Positions 25,607 to 33,587 of a stretch of DNA of 34,004 nucleotides are shown piece after piece. Where the stretch lies: assembly GCA_009843635.1 (NCBI GenBank), contig VYDB01000041.1:1-34004 (forward strand), in the 5' to 3' direction. The notes beneath the pieces are model-generated. The model had not been told where the DNA came from, made no database searches, and worked only from the letters and a program-made list of their open reading frames with translations. Origin of the DNA: Gammaproteobacteria bacterium. Its GTDB lineage: Bacteria > Pseudomonadota > Gammaproteobacteria > Pseudomonadales > Azotimanducaceae. A program made the position numbers and the translations under genes. The first letter of the stretch is position 1; each line of letters starts with the position of its first letter.

Positions 25607-26383
25607 ATGAGCATTTTTCCACCGATGGCAGGCTCCACCCAACAGGCGATCCAAGACCTCAAGGAGTACGGAATTGCGCTACTCCCTGAGTTACTCACTG
25701 GGGACAAACTTCGCGAAGCACGCGATGCCGTTTACGCCGGTCCAACGGACGACGCCGACAATGGGCGCACCCCGGACAGATATCTCATAGACTACGGCAC
25801 GGGCAATGTGCGGGTATGGAATCTCCTGAACCGGGGTTTGGTGTTCGTGGAACTGGTACAGCATCCGTTGGTGCTTGAGTTGCTGGAGGAGCTGCTTGGT
25901 CCGCGAGCGCTGCTCAGCGGCATATCCGCAAACATCGTAGAGCCGGGAAGTGAAGGGGGGGCTCTACACGCGGATCAGGGTGGTTATCCGCCGCCATGGC
26001 CTGCGGAGCCCCAGGGGTTGAACTTCACCTGGTTGCTTGATGATTTCACCGCGGACAACGGCGCCACCGAAATGGTGCCCGGCAGCCATTGCCGCGAAGA
26101 CCCCTCCGAACCACCTCTGGAGAGGCCGCTGCCCGCAACAGCGCCGGCGGGAACAGTCATCGCGCTCGAAGGCCGGGTATGGCATCGAACCGGTCGTAAC
26201 CGGTCAGGGGCTCCCCGCGCAGCAGCCTTCGCCTGGTACGTAAGACCAATCTACCGCACTCAGGAGAACTGGTTCCTCGCGTTGAATGACGACGTGTTGG
26301 AAGGCGCATCTGATGAATTGCTGACGTTGCTCGGATACCGCACCGAGGTGCTCGGCACCGTTTACGGGCGTTCCCCGCGATGA
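25607..26383 (+). CDS. Phytanoyl-CoA dioxygenase (PhyH) family protein, copy 2
   Basis: Second Fe(II)/2-oxoglutarate oxygenase, 258 aa, related to the preceding gene but well diverged. His121 and Asp123 (LHADQGG), His193 (RVWHRTG) and Arg199 (RNRS) form the expected iron and cosubstrate sites. MVPGSHCREDPSEPP corresponds to the family landmark. The ribosome site before ATG 25607 is poor (GGTGG). The 95-bp gap after copy 1 shows only an isolated TGACTTCAAG that resembles an operator half-site. The two copies may perform successive or alternative hydroxylations, or form a heteromer; sequence does not decide. Confidence 0.87.
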   Translation: MSIFPPMAGSTQQAIQDLKEYGIALLPELLTGDKLREARDAVYAGPTDDADNGRTPDRYLIDYGTGNVRVWNLLNRGLVFVELVQHPLVLELLEELLGPRALLSGISANIVEPGSEGGALHADQGGYPPPWPAEPQGLNFTWLLDDFTADNGATEMVPGSHCREDPSEPPLERPLPATAPAGTVIALEGRVWHRTGRNRSGAPRAAAFAWYVRPIYRTQENWFLALNDDVLEGASDELLTLLGYRTEVLGTVYGRSPR

Positions 26384-26454
26384 TTGAAACATCAAGGCAA
26401 AGCTGGTTTGCAAATGCCCGGCTGGTAGCGCGTGTTTGAAAGGGAGATGGGGTA

Positions 26455-27561
26455 ATGAACTTCGAGTACCCGGCAGAGGCTGAGGCGTTTCGCAACGAAC
26501 TGCGAGCGTTCTTGGAAGCCGAGCTACCAGCCTGGTGGACAAATCTGTGGGTGAATGATGACCGAATCATCCCTTTTACCCTTGAGTTTTGCCAAAAGAT
26601 GGCTGCCAAAGGCTGGCTGGCCATGGCTTGGCCGAAAGAGTATGGCGGCGGTGATGCAGACATTTGGCACCAAAATGTCGTGCGGGAGGAGATGTGGGGC
26701 CGGGGCGAACCACGCGGTCCGCAGTTTATGAATCTCAACTACATCGGCCCGGCCATCATGATGTTCGGCACCGACGCGCAAAAAGAGAGATACATAAAGC
26801 CGATGGCGGCAGGTGAAGTGATCTGGTGCCAAGGCTTCTCCGAACCTGACGCGGGTTCGGACCTTGCGAGCCTAAGAACGCGGGCTGATGATACAGGCGC
26901 GGGCTTCAAGATTAACGGGCAGAAAATCTGGACGAGCTACGCAGCGCAGGCCCAGTATTGCTTTTTGATGGCGCGCACTGACCCGAATGCTCCGAAGCAC
27001 AAGGGCATTTCCGTCTTTCTGGTGGATATGCAAACACTTGGCATCACGGTCCGCCCCATTCAATCGATGGGTGGACCGATAGAGTTTCACGAAGTGTTTT
27101 TTGACGACGCCGAGGTACCGTACGACACCCTGTTAGGTCCGCTAAACCAAGGTTGGCGTGTCGCCATGTCAGCGCTGGAAGGAGAGAGAGCCGGTGTTGG
27201 CTTTGCCGGGCTCTATGGGTTGCAACTCGAAAAGCTCTCGCAGTTCGCCCGGGAGTCGCAAGACATCTCAGGGGAGCCCCTTTCTCACCGAGCCGATGTG
27301 CGTTCAAAGCTCGTGCGTCTGCGTGCGTTGAACAGGGCTCTGCGGCTATTGATGTACAAAGTCGTGGCAAACCAGACTGGAGGTGATTCCGTGCTGGTTG
27401 ATTCCGCCATCTACAAGACGCTCGCTGGAGACATGTCGATGCAGATTGCGCATCTTGCCATGGACGTCGCCGGCCCCAGGGGCTTTTGCCTGGAAAACGA
27501 TCCTATGGTGACGCTGGGTGACGGCGCCTTTAGGTGGTGGACCCACGCACTGCCCGTGTAG
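26455..27561 (+). CDS. Acyl-CoA dehydrogenase, catalytic type, cut short by an in-frame TAG
   Basis: ACAD closely related to the gene at 19520 (same residue numbering for WCQGFSEPDAGSDLASL at 124-140 and for Glu244 in GERAGVGF). Reading stops at TAG 27559-27561 after THALPV, giving 368 aa. The missing end is encoded directly downstream in the same frame (27562-27633). The start ATG 26455 has AGGGAG 8 nt upstream. PDAGSD replaces the usual PGAGSD. The truncated protein would lack the conserved C-terminal helix region that contacts flavin and partner, so it is probably inactive unless the TAG is a sequencing error or is read through. Last gene of the TetR-led operon. Confidence 0.85.
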   Translation: MNFEYPAEAEAFRNELRAFLEAELPAWWTNLWVNDDRIIPFTLEFCQKMAAKGWLAMAWPKEYGGGDADIWHQNVVREEMWGRGEPRGPQFMNLNYIGPAIMMFGTDAQKERYIKPMAAGEVIWCQGFSEPDAGSDLASLRTRADDTGAGFKINGQKIWTSYAAQAQYCFLMARTDPNAPKHKGISVFLVDMQTLGITVRPIQSMGGPIEFHEVFFDDAEVPYDTLLGPLNQGWRVAMSALEGERAGVGFAGLYGLQLEKLSQFARESQDISGEPLSHRADVRSKLVRLRALNRALRLLMYKVVANQTGGDSVLVDSAIYKTLAGDMSMQIAHLAMDVAGPRGFCLENDPMVTLGDGAFRWWTHALPV

Positions 27562-27633
27562 ATCGCTGTCGGGTCAAGCGAGATCCAGCGCAATATTATC
27601 GCTCAGCGTGGTCTAGGATTGCCCAGAAGATGA
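27562..27633 (+). pseudogene. Detached C-terminal tail of the preceding acyl-CoA dehydrogenase
   Basis: In frame after the TAG come 23 codons, IAVGSSEIQRNIIAQRGLGL then PRR and a TGA at 27631-27633. This is the canonical ACAD terminus (the 19520 gene ends IAAGTNEIQRNIIAQRGLGL plus PR). No frameshift is needed, so one base change in the stop codon explains the break. It has no start codon or ribosome site of its own. Confidence 0.75.
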
Positions 27634-27645
27634 CATTGACCGAAT

Positions 27646-28494
27646 CTAGAGTACATATCTTTCACCAGAGGCGCGCACTGTCACCTCTGCGATTGAAACA
27701 CCCCAAGGTTGATTAATGGCATGAACCACCTGGTCAGTCAGGCTGTCCGCGTCCAGCCCAAAGTAGGCAATGCTGTCCTTGTCTAGGACTTCAGGAGGAG
27801 CCTGCCCTGCAAGGATTTCAGCATATCGTGCGCCGGTTACTTCGGCATTCTGCCCGGTGATGCCAACAATGGCTTCCTGATTGACAATAGTACCGACCAG
27901 CCCAGTCATGGGGACGCCGGTGGGTCTAACGATGGTCACCTTAATCTTGCCCTGGGCCTCCACTCTGAGTGACTCGGAGAGGAAGTTAACGGCAGCTTTA
28001 CTCGCACCGTAGACTGCTGCGCCCACTACGGGAAAGTTGCCATAGATGGACGAGATATTGACCACATGGCCGCGGCCCTGACTGATCATCTGGTCGTGCA
28101 CTGCAGCAATGCCATGCAGCACACCCTTGATGTTGATATCGATGCAGCGAGTCCATGCGGCCATTGCCTGCGCATGGTCACTGTAGAAAGCAAGCGGCAT
28201 CGTACCGGCATTGTTTACCATGACGTCTATGGCACCAAACTCGTTGACTGCCTTTGCGGCAAGCGCTTGCAAATCAGAATAACTGGTGACATCCGTTCGC
28301 TGCGAGATGCCCTGCCCGCCCGCTTCTGTGATATTTGTGATGGTTTGGTCCAGTCCTTCTTCATTGATGTCTGCGCAGACAATTCTGGCGCCAAGCGCTG
28401 CGCATTTCTGGCTGATCAGTTGACCGAAGCCCCCGCCTGCACCTGTAACGACTATGACTCTGTTCTTTATGGGTTGGTCCATGTGTATGTCCAT
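27646..28494 (-). CDS. Short-chain dehydrogenase/reductase
   Basis: Classical SDR of 282 aa (278 if the second ATG at 28482 is used). VTGAGGGFG (16-24) is a slightly unusual glycine motif with Phe where Ile is common. NNAGTM is at 94-99, and Ser148 or Ser149, Tyr162 and Lys166 (YGASK) form the catalytic set. ADINEEG after the second strand suggests NAD. No clear ribosome site precedes either ATG; the gene starts 17 nt after the CoA-transferase stop and is probably coupled. It is the third gene of the minus-strand operon and converges with the interrupted ACAD 12 bp away. Confidence 0.87.
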   Translation of the reverse strand: MDIHMDQPIKNRVIVVTGAGGGFGQLISQKCAALGARIVCADINEEGLDQTITNITEAGGQGISQRTDVTSYSDLQALAAKAVNEFGAIDVMVNNAGTMPLAFYSDHAQAMAAWTRCIDINIKGVLHGIAAVHDQMISQGRGHVVNISSIYGNFPVVGAAVYGASKAAVNFLSESLRVEAQGKIKVTIVRPTGVPMTGLVGTIVNQEAIVGITGQNAEVTGARYAEILAGQAPPEVLDKDSIAYFGLDADSLTDQVVHAINQPWGVSIAEVTVRASGERYVL

Positions 28495-28511
28495 TGTTTG
28501 TTACAAGCGCG

Positions 28512-30959
28512 TCACTCGATCACCTGATCCGCCATCAGGTCCGCAACCTGCTCATCGTCGAGGCCAAGCGACCCCGTCAATATCTCAAAACTGTCCCCGC
28601 CGATCAGCGGTGCCGGTGCGCGAGGTCCGTGATCATATCCGCTTACCCGGTACTGATGGCCACTGTAAGGCACCAAACCCATCTCGCCGTGCTCAAGGAA
28701 CCGGTGAAATGCACGATGCTCGTACTGAGGATCCTCGAGTAGATCGCTGCTTCGCTGAACATGCCCAGCGGGGATTCCCGCACCAGTTAACTGCGCCATG
28801 GCATTGGTCGGCGTGTGCTCCCGCGTCCAGTCCGCCAGGTTTTCATCAATCAGGTCATGTGCCTCGATACGTCCGGCAGCTGTGTTGTATTTCTCCGAAC
28901 GCGCCCAACCAGGGTCACCCAATACGCCTCGCAAGGCACGCCACTGCGCATCGTTTTCGACCGCAATCGCAATCCATTCATCTTCACCCACGCAGGGATA
29001 AGCGCCCTGTGGGGCAGCATCCCGCGAGCGATTGCCGCTACGCGTGAACCTTCGGTCTGTTGCCTGTACTTCAAGGATCTCAGGCGCCAGAAAGTGAAGC
29101 GCGGCTTCCATCTGACTGAGGTCAATGTACTGACCGTCACCGGTTCGCCTGTGATGATCAATGGCAGCAAGCAAGGTCGCGGTAAGGAATCGCGGTGCGA
29201 TGGTATCCGTGTAGGCGTTCCAGGGACCACAGGATGCTCGGTCCGGCCAGCCGGTGAGGCGGTAAAATCCCGCCAGGGCCGCGGCGTGGTAACCGTATCC
29301 GGCCATATGCGCGAGCGGCCCGGTCTGCCCTGCCAAGCAGGTGCTGACAAAAATCACGCCCGGATTCGCTTTTTTTGCATCCTCGTAACCGATTCCCAGC
29401 CGATTGACGGTGCCCGGCGTAAAGCTCTCAATGACGACGTCCGCCCACTCCAGGACTTTTTTTGTCACTTCGCCAGCACGCTCGTGACGGAGGTCAAGCT
29501 TCAAGCTGCGCTTGGATGTATTGAATTCCCCGAAAAACTGAGAGCGGTTCCAACCATCGATGTTGTCCTTGTACGGACCTGCCGTACGTAGCGCATCTGC
29601 CCGCGTCGTCGACTCAATCCGGATAACATCCGCGCCGTGGTCTGCCAAGCATTTGCCAGTCATGGGGCCCACACCCACCCAACTGAAGTCCGCCACCTTC
29701 AGCCCTTCGAAGGGCAGAGCGGGAGTTGGTGTGGGCCTGCTCTGGCGAGTTGGTTGCCTCGGTTGATTGGCTAGCTCCTCTAGAACTTCAGCGGTGTGTT
29801 CGCCAATGGACGCTAGGGTACGCCTAACGAGGCGATGCCTCAGACCCCCGCTCGAACACTTCGCAAAGGCACCGGGCGCCTGGCATGAAACGCCGTTCGG
29901 CAATTTCACTTCCTGGAAGTAGTCCCGGGCCAACAGTTGCGGGAACTTCACCAGTTCCTCAATCGACATGATCGGTGCCAGAGTCACCCCAAGTTCCAGG
30001 CCTCTCGCAAAGATGGTTTCCTTTGTCTGCCCTGCCAGGAAAGCATCAACCTTGTCGTTAAGCTCATCGATATCAATCGCAAAGCCATCACCTCGAAACA
30101 GACGGAAGTCGTAGTCCTCCCATTGCTCCCTGGCGAGCCAAGCATCGTCAATGGCTCCCTCCTCTTTCATCCAAGGAACCATTTTCTCGAGCTGTTGCCA
30201 GATCACTGGTCCGGCTACATGGCCGTCTTTTGCCGGATGTACGATCGGGATCCTGCGACGCCCGATCTGCGCGAGGGAGCCATCACGCACATAGTCATAA
30301 CCTTGGATTGCTGCGGCAGTCATGGCTTGCAGCATGGTCCAGGTCATCGCCGCTTGGGCGGAAACATCAACGAATACACCCTCGCCCGTGGTCCGCATGC
30401 GCGCATGCCCGACAAGTGCCGCAACTGCGGCTTCGGCGCCCGCATGGCGCCATACCTGGGGTGCGCTGACCCTTACCGGCGGCCTGTCTGAGTCCCCTTG
30501 CAGTGACATCTGGCCACTCATGGCCGCAACGCTCAGATCGGCGGCAGGCAAATCCGCATGAGGTCCGTCGTTCCCATAGGGCGTTACCCTCACTTGGACG
30601 AGCTGAGGATTTGCTTCGCAAAGCACTTCATGGTTCAACCCCGCCTCGTCCAGCAAGGCCGGCGGGCCGGAATCCAACACGAAGTCCGAACCGCGAACCA
30701 GGTCGAGGAACGTCGCCCGCCCCCCATCGGTCGCAAGATCCAGTTGGATGGATCGCTTGTTCCGGTTGTACGCCGCAAAACTCAGGCTGCACGGTCCGTC
30801 AGGTCCATCATCAGCGAAGGGACCGACCCGGCGGGCTTCACTGCCGCCGGGTGGCTCGATCCTGATGACATCGGCACCCAAGTCAGCCAGCACCATGCCA
30901 CCCAACTGACCTCGAACGTCAGTGAGATCAAGCGCTCTATAGGCTTTGAGCAAGCTCAC
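28512..30959 (-). CDS. Double-length type III CoA-transferase (two fused CaiB/BaiF domains)
   Basis: 815-aa protein with two tandem family III domains joined by a proline-rich linker at about 398-416. Domain 1 has the fold markers LADLGADVIRIEPPGG and AAYNRNKRSIQLDL, but at the catalytic-aspartate position (24 residues before the G of TGEGVFVDVS) it has Trp170. Domain 2 keeps Asp585 in NAYTDTIAPRF at the same distance from GDGQYIDLS. Domain 2 is therefore probably catalytic and domain 1 structural, mimicking the second subunit of the usual interlocked dimer. The start is GTG 30959, chosen because the following LKAYRALDLTDVRG is the family N-terminus; there is no good ribosome site, so coupling to the upstream gene is likely. 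Confidence 0.87.
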   Translation of the reverse strand: MSLLKAYRALDLTDVRGQLGGMVLADLGADVIRIEPPGGSEARRVGPFADDGPDGPCSLSFAAYNRNKRSIQLDLATDGGRATFLDLVRGSDFVLDSGPPALLDEAGLNHEVLCEANPQLVQVRVTPYGNDGPHADLPAADLSVAAMSGQMSLQGDSDRPPVRVSAPQVWRHAGAEAAVAALVGHARMRTTGEGVFVDVSAQAAMTWTMLQAMTAAAIQGYDYVRDGSLAQIGRRRIPIVHPAKDGHVAGPVIWQQLEKMVPWMKEEGAIDDAWLAREQWEDYDFRLFRGDGFAIDIDELNDKVDAFLAGQTKETIFARGLELGVTLAPIMSIEELVKFPQLLARDYFQEVKLPNGVSCQAPGAFAKCSSGGLRHRLVRRTLASIGEHTAEVLEELANQPRQPTRQSRPTPTPALPFEGLKVADFSWVGVGPMTGKCLADHGADVIRIESTTRADALRTAGPYKDNIDGWNRSQFFGEFNTSKRSLKLDLRHERAGEVTKKVLEWADVVIESFTPGTVNRLGIGYEDAKKANPGVIFVSTCLAGQTGPLAHMAGYGYHAAALAGFYRLTGWPDRASCGPWNAYTDTIAPRFLTATLLAAIDHHRRTGDGQYIDLSQMEAALHFLAPEILEVQATDRRFTRSGNRSRDAAPQGAYPCVGEDEWIAIAVENDAQWRALRGVLGDPGWARSEKYNTAAGRIEAHDLIDENLADWTREHTPTNAMAQLTGAGIPAGHVQRSSDLLEDPQYEHRAFHRFLEHGEMGLVPYSGHQYRVSGYDHGPRAPAPLIGGDSFEILTGSLGLDDEQVADLMADQVIE

Positions 30960-30984
30960 CTGCAGGGATTCGAGACGCGCAAGT

Positions 30985-32682
30985 TCAGCGTATCAGCCGG
31001 CCCGGCAACGCCTCCGTGGCCTCTCCGTTGCAGTAAGTGACCTCACCGCTGACCACGGTGGCGAGATATCCGCTGGTCCTTTGCTCGAAGCGCCAACCGC
31101 CGGCGGGCAGGTCCCGCACCATTTCCGGGGCACTCATGTTGAGATTGTCGAAATCAATCACGTTGAGGTCCGCCTTCATCCCCGGCGCGACGACGCCTCG
31201 GTCGTACAGGTCCACCGCCCGCGCGGTGTCATGCGTCTGGTTTCTCACCAGCGTCGGCAGGTCGATGCGCTCGCCGCGGTCGCGGTCGCGGCCCCAGTGC
31301 GTGAACAGCGTGGTGATGAAGCTGGCGTCGCAGATGGTGCCGACATGCGCCCCGCCGTCGCCCAGCCCCATCACGGTGTTCTCATGCAGGATCATCTCGC
31401 GGCAGCAGTCGAGGTTGTTGTCCTCGTAGTTGGCGAATGGCGAATAGAAAATGTTCCTGCCGCCGTTCTCGATCAGGCGGTCGTAGATGTATGACCACGC
31501 ATCCTGGCCTGCGGCCGCCGCACCTGCAGCCATGCTGCTTTCCGGCGCCGGCTCATAGTCCGGTGGATCACCCAAGAGCCATACCTTGCGCCCACCGTCC
31601 ATCTTCTGCTGCATGACGGCAAAGCCTGGGGACGGCTCGCCTGCGAGGATCGCCGCCCGTCGCGCGGGGTCACCCATGGCCTCGATGCGTTGCGCCACCG
31701 GCAAGGCGGCGATTTCCTTGTAGGCCTTGCGCGTTGAGAACGGGCATATCGTCGTTGTGAGCCCCATCAACACCCCAATCGGGCGCGGCGCGACCTGACC
31801 GCGCATGACCAGCCCGTCGGCATTGGCCTGCTCAATCTTGCAGAGCACCGCACGCCAACCGCAGGCATTCAACCCCTGGGCCAATGACACGGACATCGGC
31901 CGTCCGCTCTCGGAGACCATGCCACGGAAGAAGCTGAACTCCTCGTCGAGATCTTCCAGTTCGGAAACCATCTCGAAGACACCGCGACCTGCATCCTTCA
32001 AGCCGTGCGCAAGACCAAGCAATTCATCGTAACCCGCCGTCAGCGATGGCGTATGCTCACCCTTGCTGCTGCGGTGATTAAGGAAACGCGAAGTGGATAC
32101 GCCGAGAGCACCGGCATTCACGCCTTCTGCGACGATGCGACGCATCTCGGCAATCTCATTAGGAGTTGCCGGCTCACGATCGGCGCCGCGCTGGCCCATG
32201 ACGTAAACCCTGAGCGCCGCATGCGGGATCTGCGCGCCGACGTCGACGTCGAACCGCCTCCGGGCCAACACGCCCATGTATTCCGGAAAGGTCTCCCAAT
32301 CCCACGACAGCCCCTCGTGCAGAATGGCGCCCGGGATGTCCTCCACCCCTTCCATCAGCTCGATCAACATGTCGTGATCGTCAGGACGCACGGGCGCAAA
32401 ACCAACGCCGCAGTTCCCCATCACTACCGTCGTCACGCCGTGGTGACTAGAAGGATGCAGACGATTGGCCCAGGTAACCTGGCCATCGTAGTGCGTGTGA
32501 ATGTCAACGAATCCTGGTGTGACGATGGCGCCATCCGCAGCAATCTCCTGCTTGCCCTTGCCAGCCACCTTGCCCACCTCAACGATGGTGCCACCGAGCA
32601 CCGCCACATCCGCGGCACGGCCATCGGCGCCACTGCCGTCGATCACTTCACCGCCACGCACGACCAGATCGAATTCAGCCAT
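30985..32682 (-). CDS. Amidohydrolase of the N-acyl-D-amino-acid deacylase type
   Basis: Metal-dependent amidohydrolase of 565 aa with a small beta-domain (VVRGGEVIDGSG at the N-terminus) and a TIM barrel. His62 and His64 in GFVDIHTHYDGQ are metal ligands, and GLGDGGAHVG holds the catalytic aspartate. The closest named family is D-aminoacylase/N-acyl-D-glutamate deacylase; many catabolic-island members have unknown amide or ester substrates, possibly conjugates. ATG 32682 has GGAG 7 nt upstream; the 19-residue longer frame to 32739 is unlikely. First gene of the operon with the double CoA-transferase, 25 bp apart. GC-richer than the TetR gene divergent from it. Confidence 0.87.
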   Translation of the reverse strand: MAEFDLVVRGGEVIDGSGADGRAADVAVLGGTIVEVGKVAGKGKQEIAADGAIVTPGFVDIHTHYDGQVTWANRLHPSSHHGVTTVVMGNCGVGFAPVRPDDHDMLIELMEGVEDIPGAILHEGLSWDWETFPEYMGVLARRRFDVDVGAQIPHAALRVYVMGQRGADREPATPNEIAEMRRIVAEGVNAGALGVSTSRFLNHRSSKGEHTPSLTAGYDELLGLAHGLKDAGRGVFEMVSELEDLDEEFSFFRGMVSESGRPMSVSLAQGLNACGWRAVLCKIEQANADGLVMRGQVAPRPIGVLMGLTTTICPFSTRKAYKEIAALPVAQRIEAMGDPARRAAILAGEPSPGFAVMQQKMDGGRKVWLLGDPPDYEPAPESSMAAGAAAAGQDAWSYIYDRLIENGGRNIFYSPFANYEDNNLDCCREMILHENTVMGLGDGGAHVGTICDASFITTLFTHWGRDRDRGERIDLPTLVRNQTHDTARAVDLYDRGVVAPGMKADLNVIDFDNLNMSAPEMVRDLPAGGWRFEQRTSGYLATVVSGEVTYCNGEATEALPGRLIR

Positions 32683-32766
32683 TACCAATCTCCAACTCCA
32701 CGAGCTTCCCGCCGCACAGCGCTGCCGCTGCACCGACATCCGTGCAGCAAGGCTTGAGTCTAAGCC

Positions 32767-32788
32767 ATAACGGATTGCTTTGCATCAA
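32767..32788. promoter_or_regulatory. Weak candidate operator half-site before the amidohydrolase operon
   Basis: ATAACGGATTGCTTTGCATCAA resembles the right half of site F (CTTGCGTCAA). It lies 85 bp upstream of ATG 32682, in the 222-bp region divergent with the TetR gene. No matching left arm is seen. Confidence 0.22.
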
Positions 32789-32831
32789 TGTCACACAACT
32801 TGTTATTTGGGCCATCTACGCATTTGATCGA

Positions 32832-32873
32832 TGGACGCCAAGTGATACCATTTTCACCACATTAGCAGCGTCA
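32832..32873. promoter_or_regulatory. Candidate operator before the second TetR gene (site I)
   Basis: The left arm GGACGCCAAGTGATAC is nearly the same as the left arm of site D (TGACGCCAAGTTACAC; GACGCCAAGT is identical), followed by CCATTTTCA against CTATTTTTA. A GCGTCA arm follows but at about 8 bp longer spacing. It lies about 30 bp upstream of the TetR GTG at 32905, where an autoregulatory site is expected. Confidence 0.38.
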
Positions 32874-32904
32874 GCCCCAGTATTCGCAGTTTTCAGGAGA
32901 TTTC

Positions 32905-33510
32905 GTGGCGAGAAGGAAAAACACAATTGGCGTCACTTGGGGGGATAACCCTACTTCGAGACAGGTCGTGCGCGAAGCTGCGCTTTCGTGCTTCAGGCAA
33001 TACGGGGTTCACCGAACGTCCATGGCGGACATTGCGGAGGCCGCTGATATCTCCCGCAAAACCCTGTACCGAGTGTTTGCGGATCGCACGGCGCTGATCG
33101 AACACCTAATCGCATATCGCTTGGCAGAATTGGGAACGAGTATCCGAGAAAAAGTCAGAGGATTCAAAGACTTCGAAACAGCACTGATTGACGGTCCGAT
33201 CGCCACGGTCGCATTGGGACAGGAAGACCCCTTGTTTGTTGAGATCATTCTGGCGGCAACCAACCATCGCATCGAGCAGTTCCTGCTTCGGGGAAATCCT
33301 CAGATCATCAGTCATATGAATGAGACCTGGTTCCCTGTTCTCGAAGAGGGCAGAAAACAGGGGATCGTCAGAAAAGAGCTTTCCAATGAGCGAATTGTCG
33401 AGATCATCATGCATATGCAGTTGCTGCTATGGATGGGAGACGATTTAGGGCCCGCTGAACAGCGATCCCTCATGCGAGACGTTCTCTGGCCCGCTGTCAC
33501 CTACGCCTGA
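32905..33510 (+). CDS. TetR-family transcriptional regulator, copy 2
   Basis: TetR-type regulator of 201 aa. HTH RTSMADIAEAADISRKTLYR (37-56) continues with VFADR. It is collinear with the TetR at 23114, with strong identity also in the ligand domain (for example NHRIEQFLLRGN against DHNLEQFLLRGN, and LSNERIVEII against LSNDRIIEII). The start is GTG 32905, with AGGAG 5 nt upstream. It is divergent from the amidohydrolase operon and 77 bp before the truncated crotonase. An identical recognition helix in the two copies suggests overlapping operators, while the C-terminal domains could respond to different intermediates. Confidence 0.88.
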   Translation: MARRKNTIGVTWGDNPTSRQVVREAALSCFRQYGVHRTSMADIAEAADISRKTLYRVFADRTALIEHLIAYRLAELGTSIREKVRGFKDFETALIDGPIATVALGQEDPLFVEIILAATNHRIEQFLLRGNPQIISHMNETWFPVLEEGRKQGIVRKELSNERIVEIIMHMQLLLWMGDDLGPAEQRSLMRDVLWPAVTYA

Positions 33511-33534
33511 CAACACCCCATCCCGACCAGTTAT

Positions 33535-33566
33535 TGACACGTCGTATACTATTTGTGTCTGTGTCT
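33535..33566. promoter_or_regulatory. Candidate shared operator, site C
   Basis: TGACACGTCG, core TATACTATTTGTG, then TCTGTGTCT. It matches site B through the core; the right arm is about 1 bp closer. The site ends 22 bp before ATG 33588. TTGACA and TATACT are both present but only 5 bp apart, so they are not a -35/-10 pair with each other. Confidence 0.5.
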
Positions 33567-33587
33567 CAATAATCGAGAAGGCTACCA

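Noticed and set aside
26157-26738. 193-codon minus-strand frame spanning the end of PhyH copy 2 and the ACAD start
   Set aside because: It crosses two confidently assigned genes and an intergenic ribosome site; the translation is arginine- and serine-rich without motifs, as expected for a shadow frame.
27559-27561. TAG read as pyrrolysine or a reassigned amber codon
   Set aside because: Several other genes here use TAG as an ordinary stop, and no tRNA or enzyme for amber decoding is present; mutation or sequencing error is simpler.
28815-29591. 258-codon plus-strand open frame inside the double CoA-transferase
   Set aside because: It is wholly antisense to conserved coding sequence and has no family resemblance or ribosome site.
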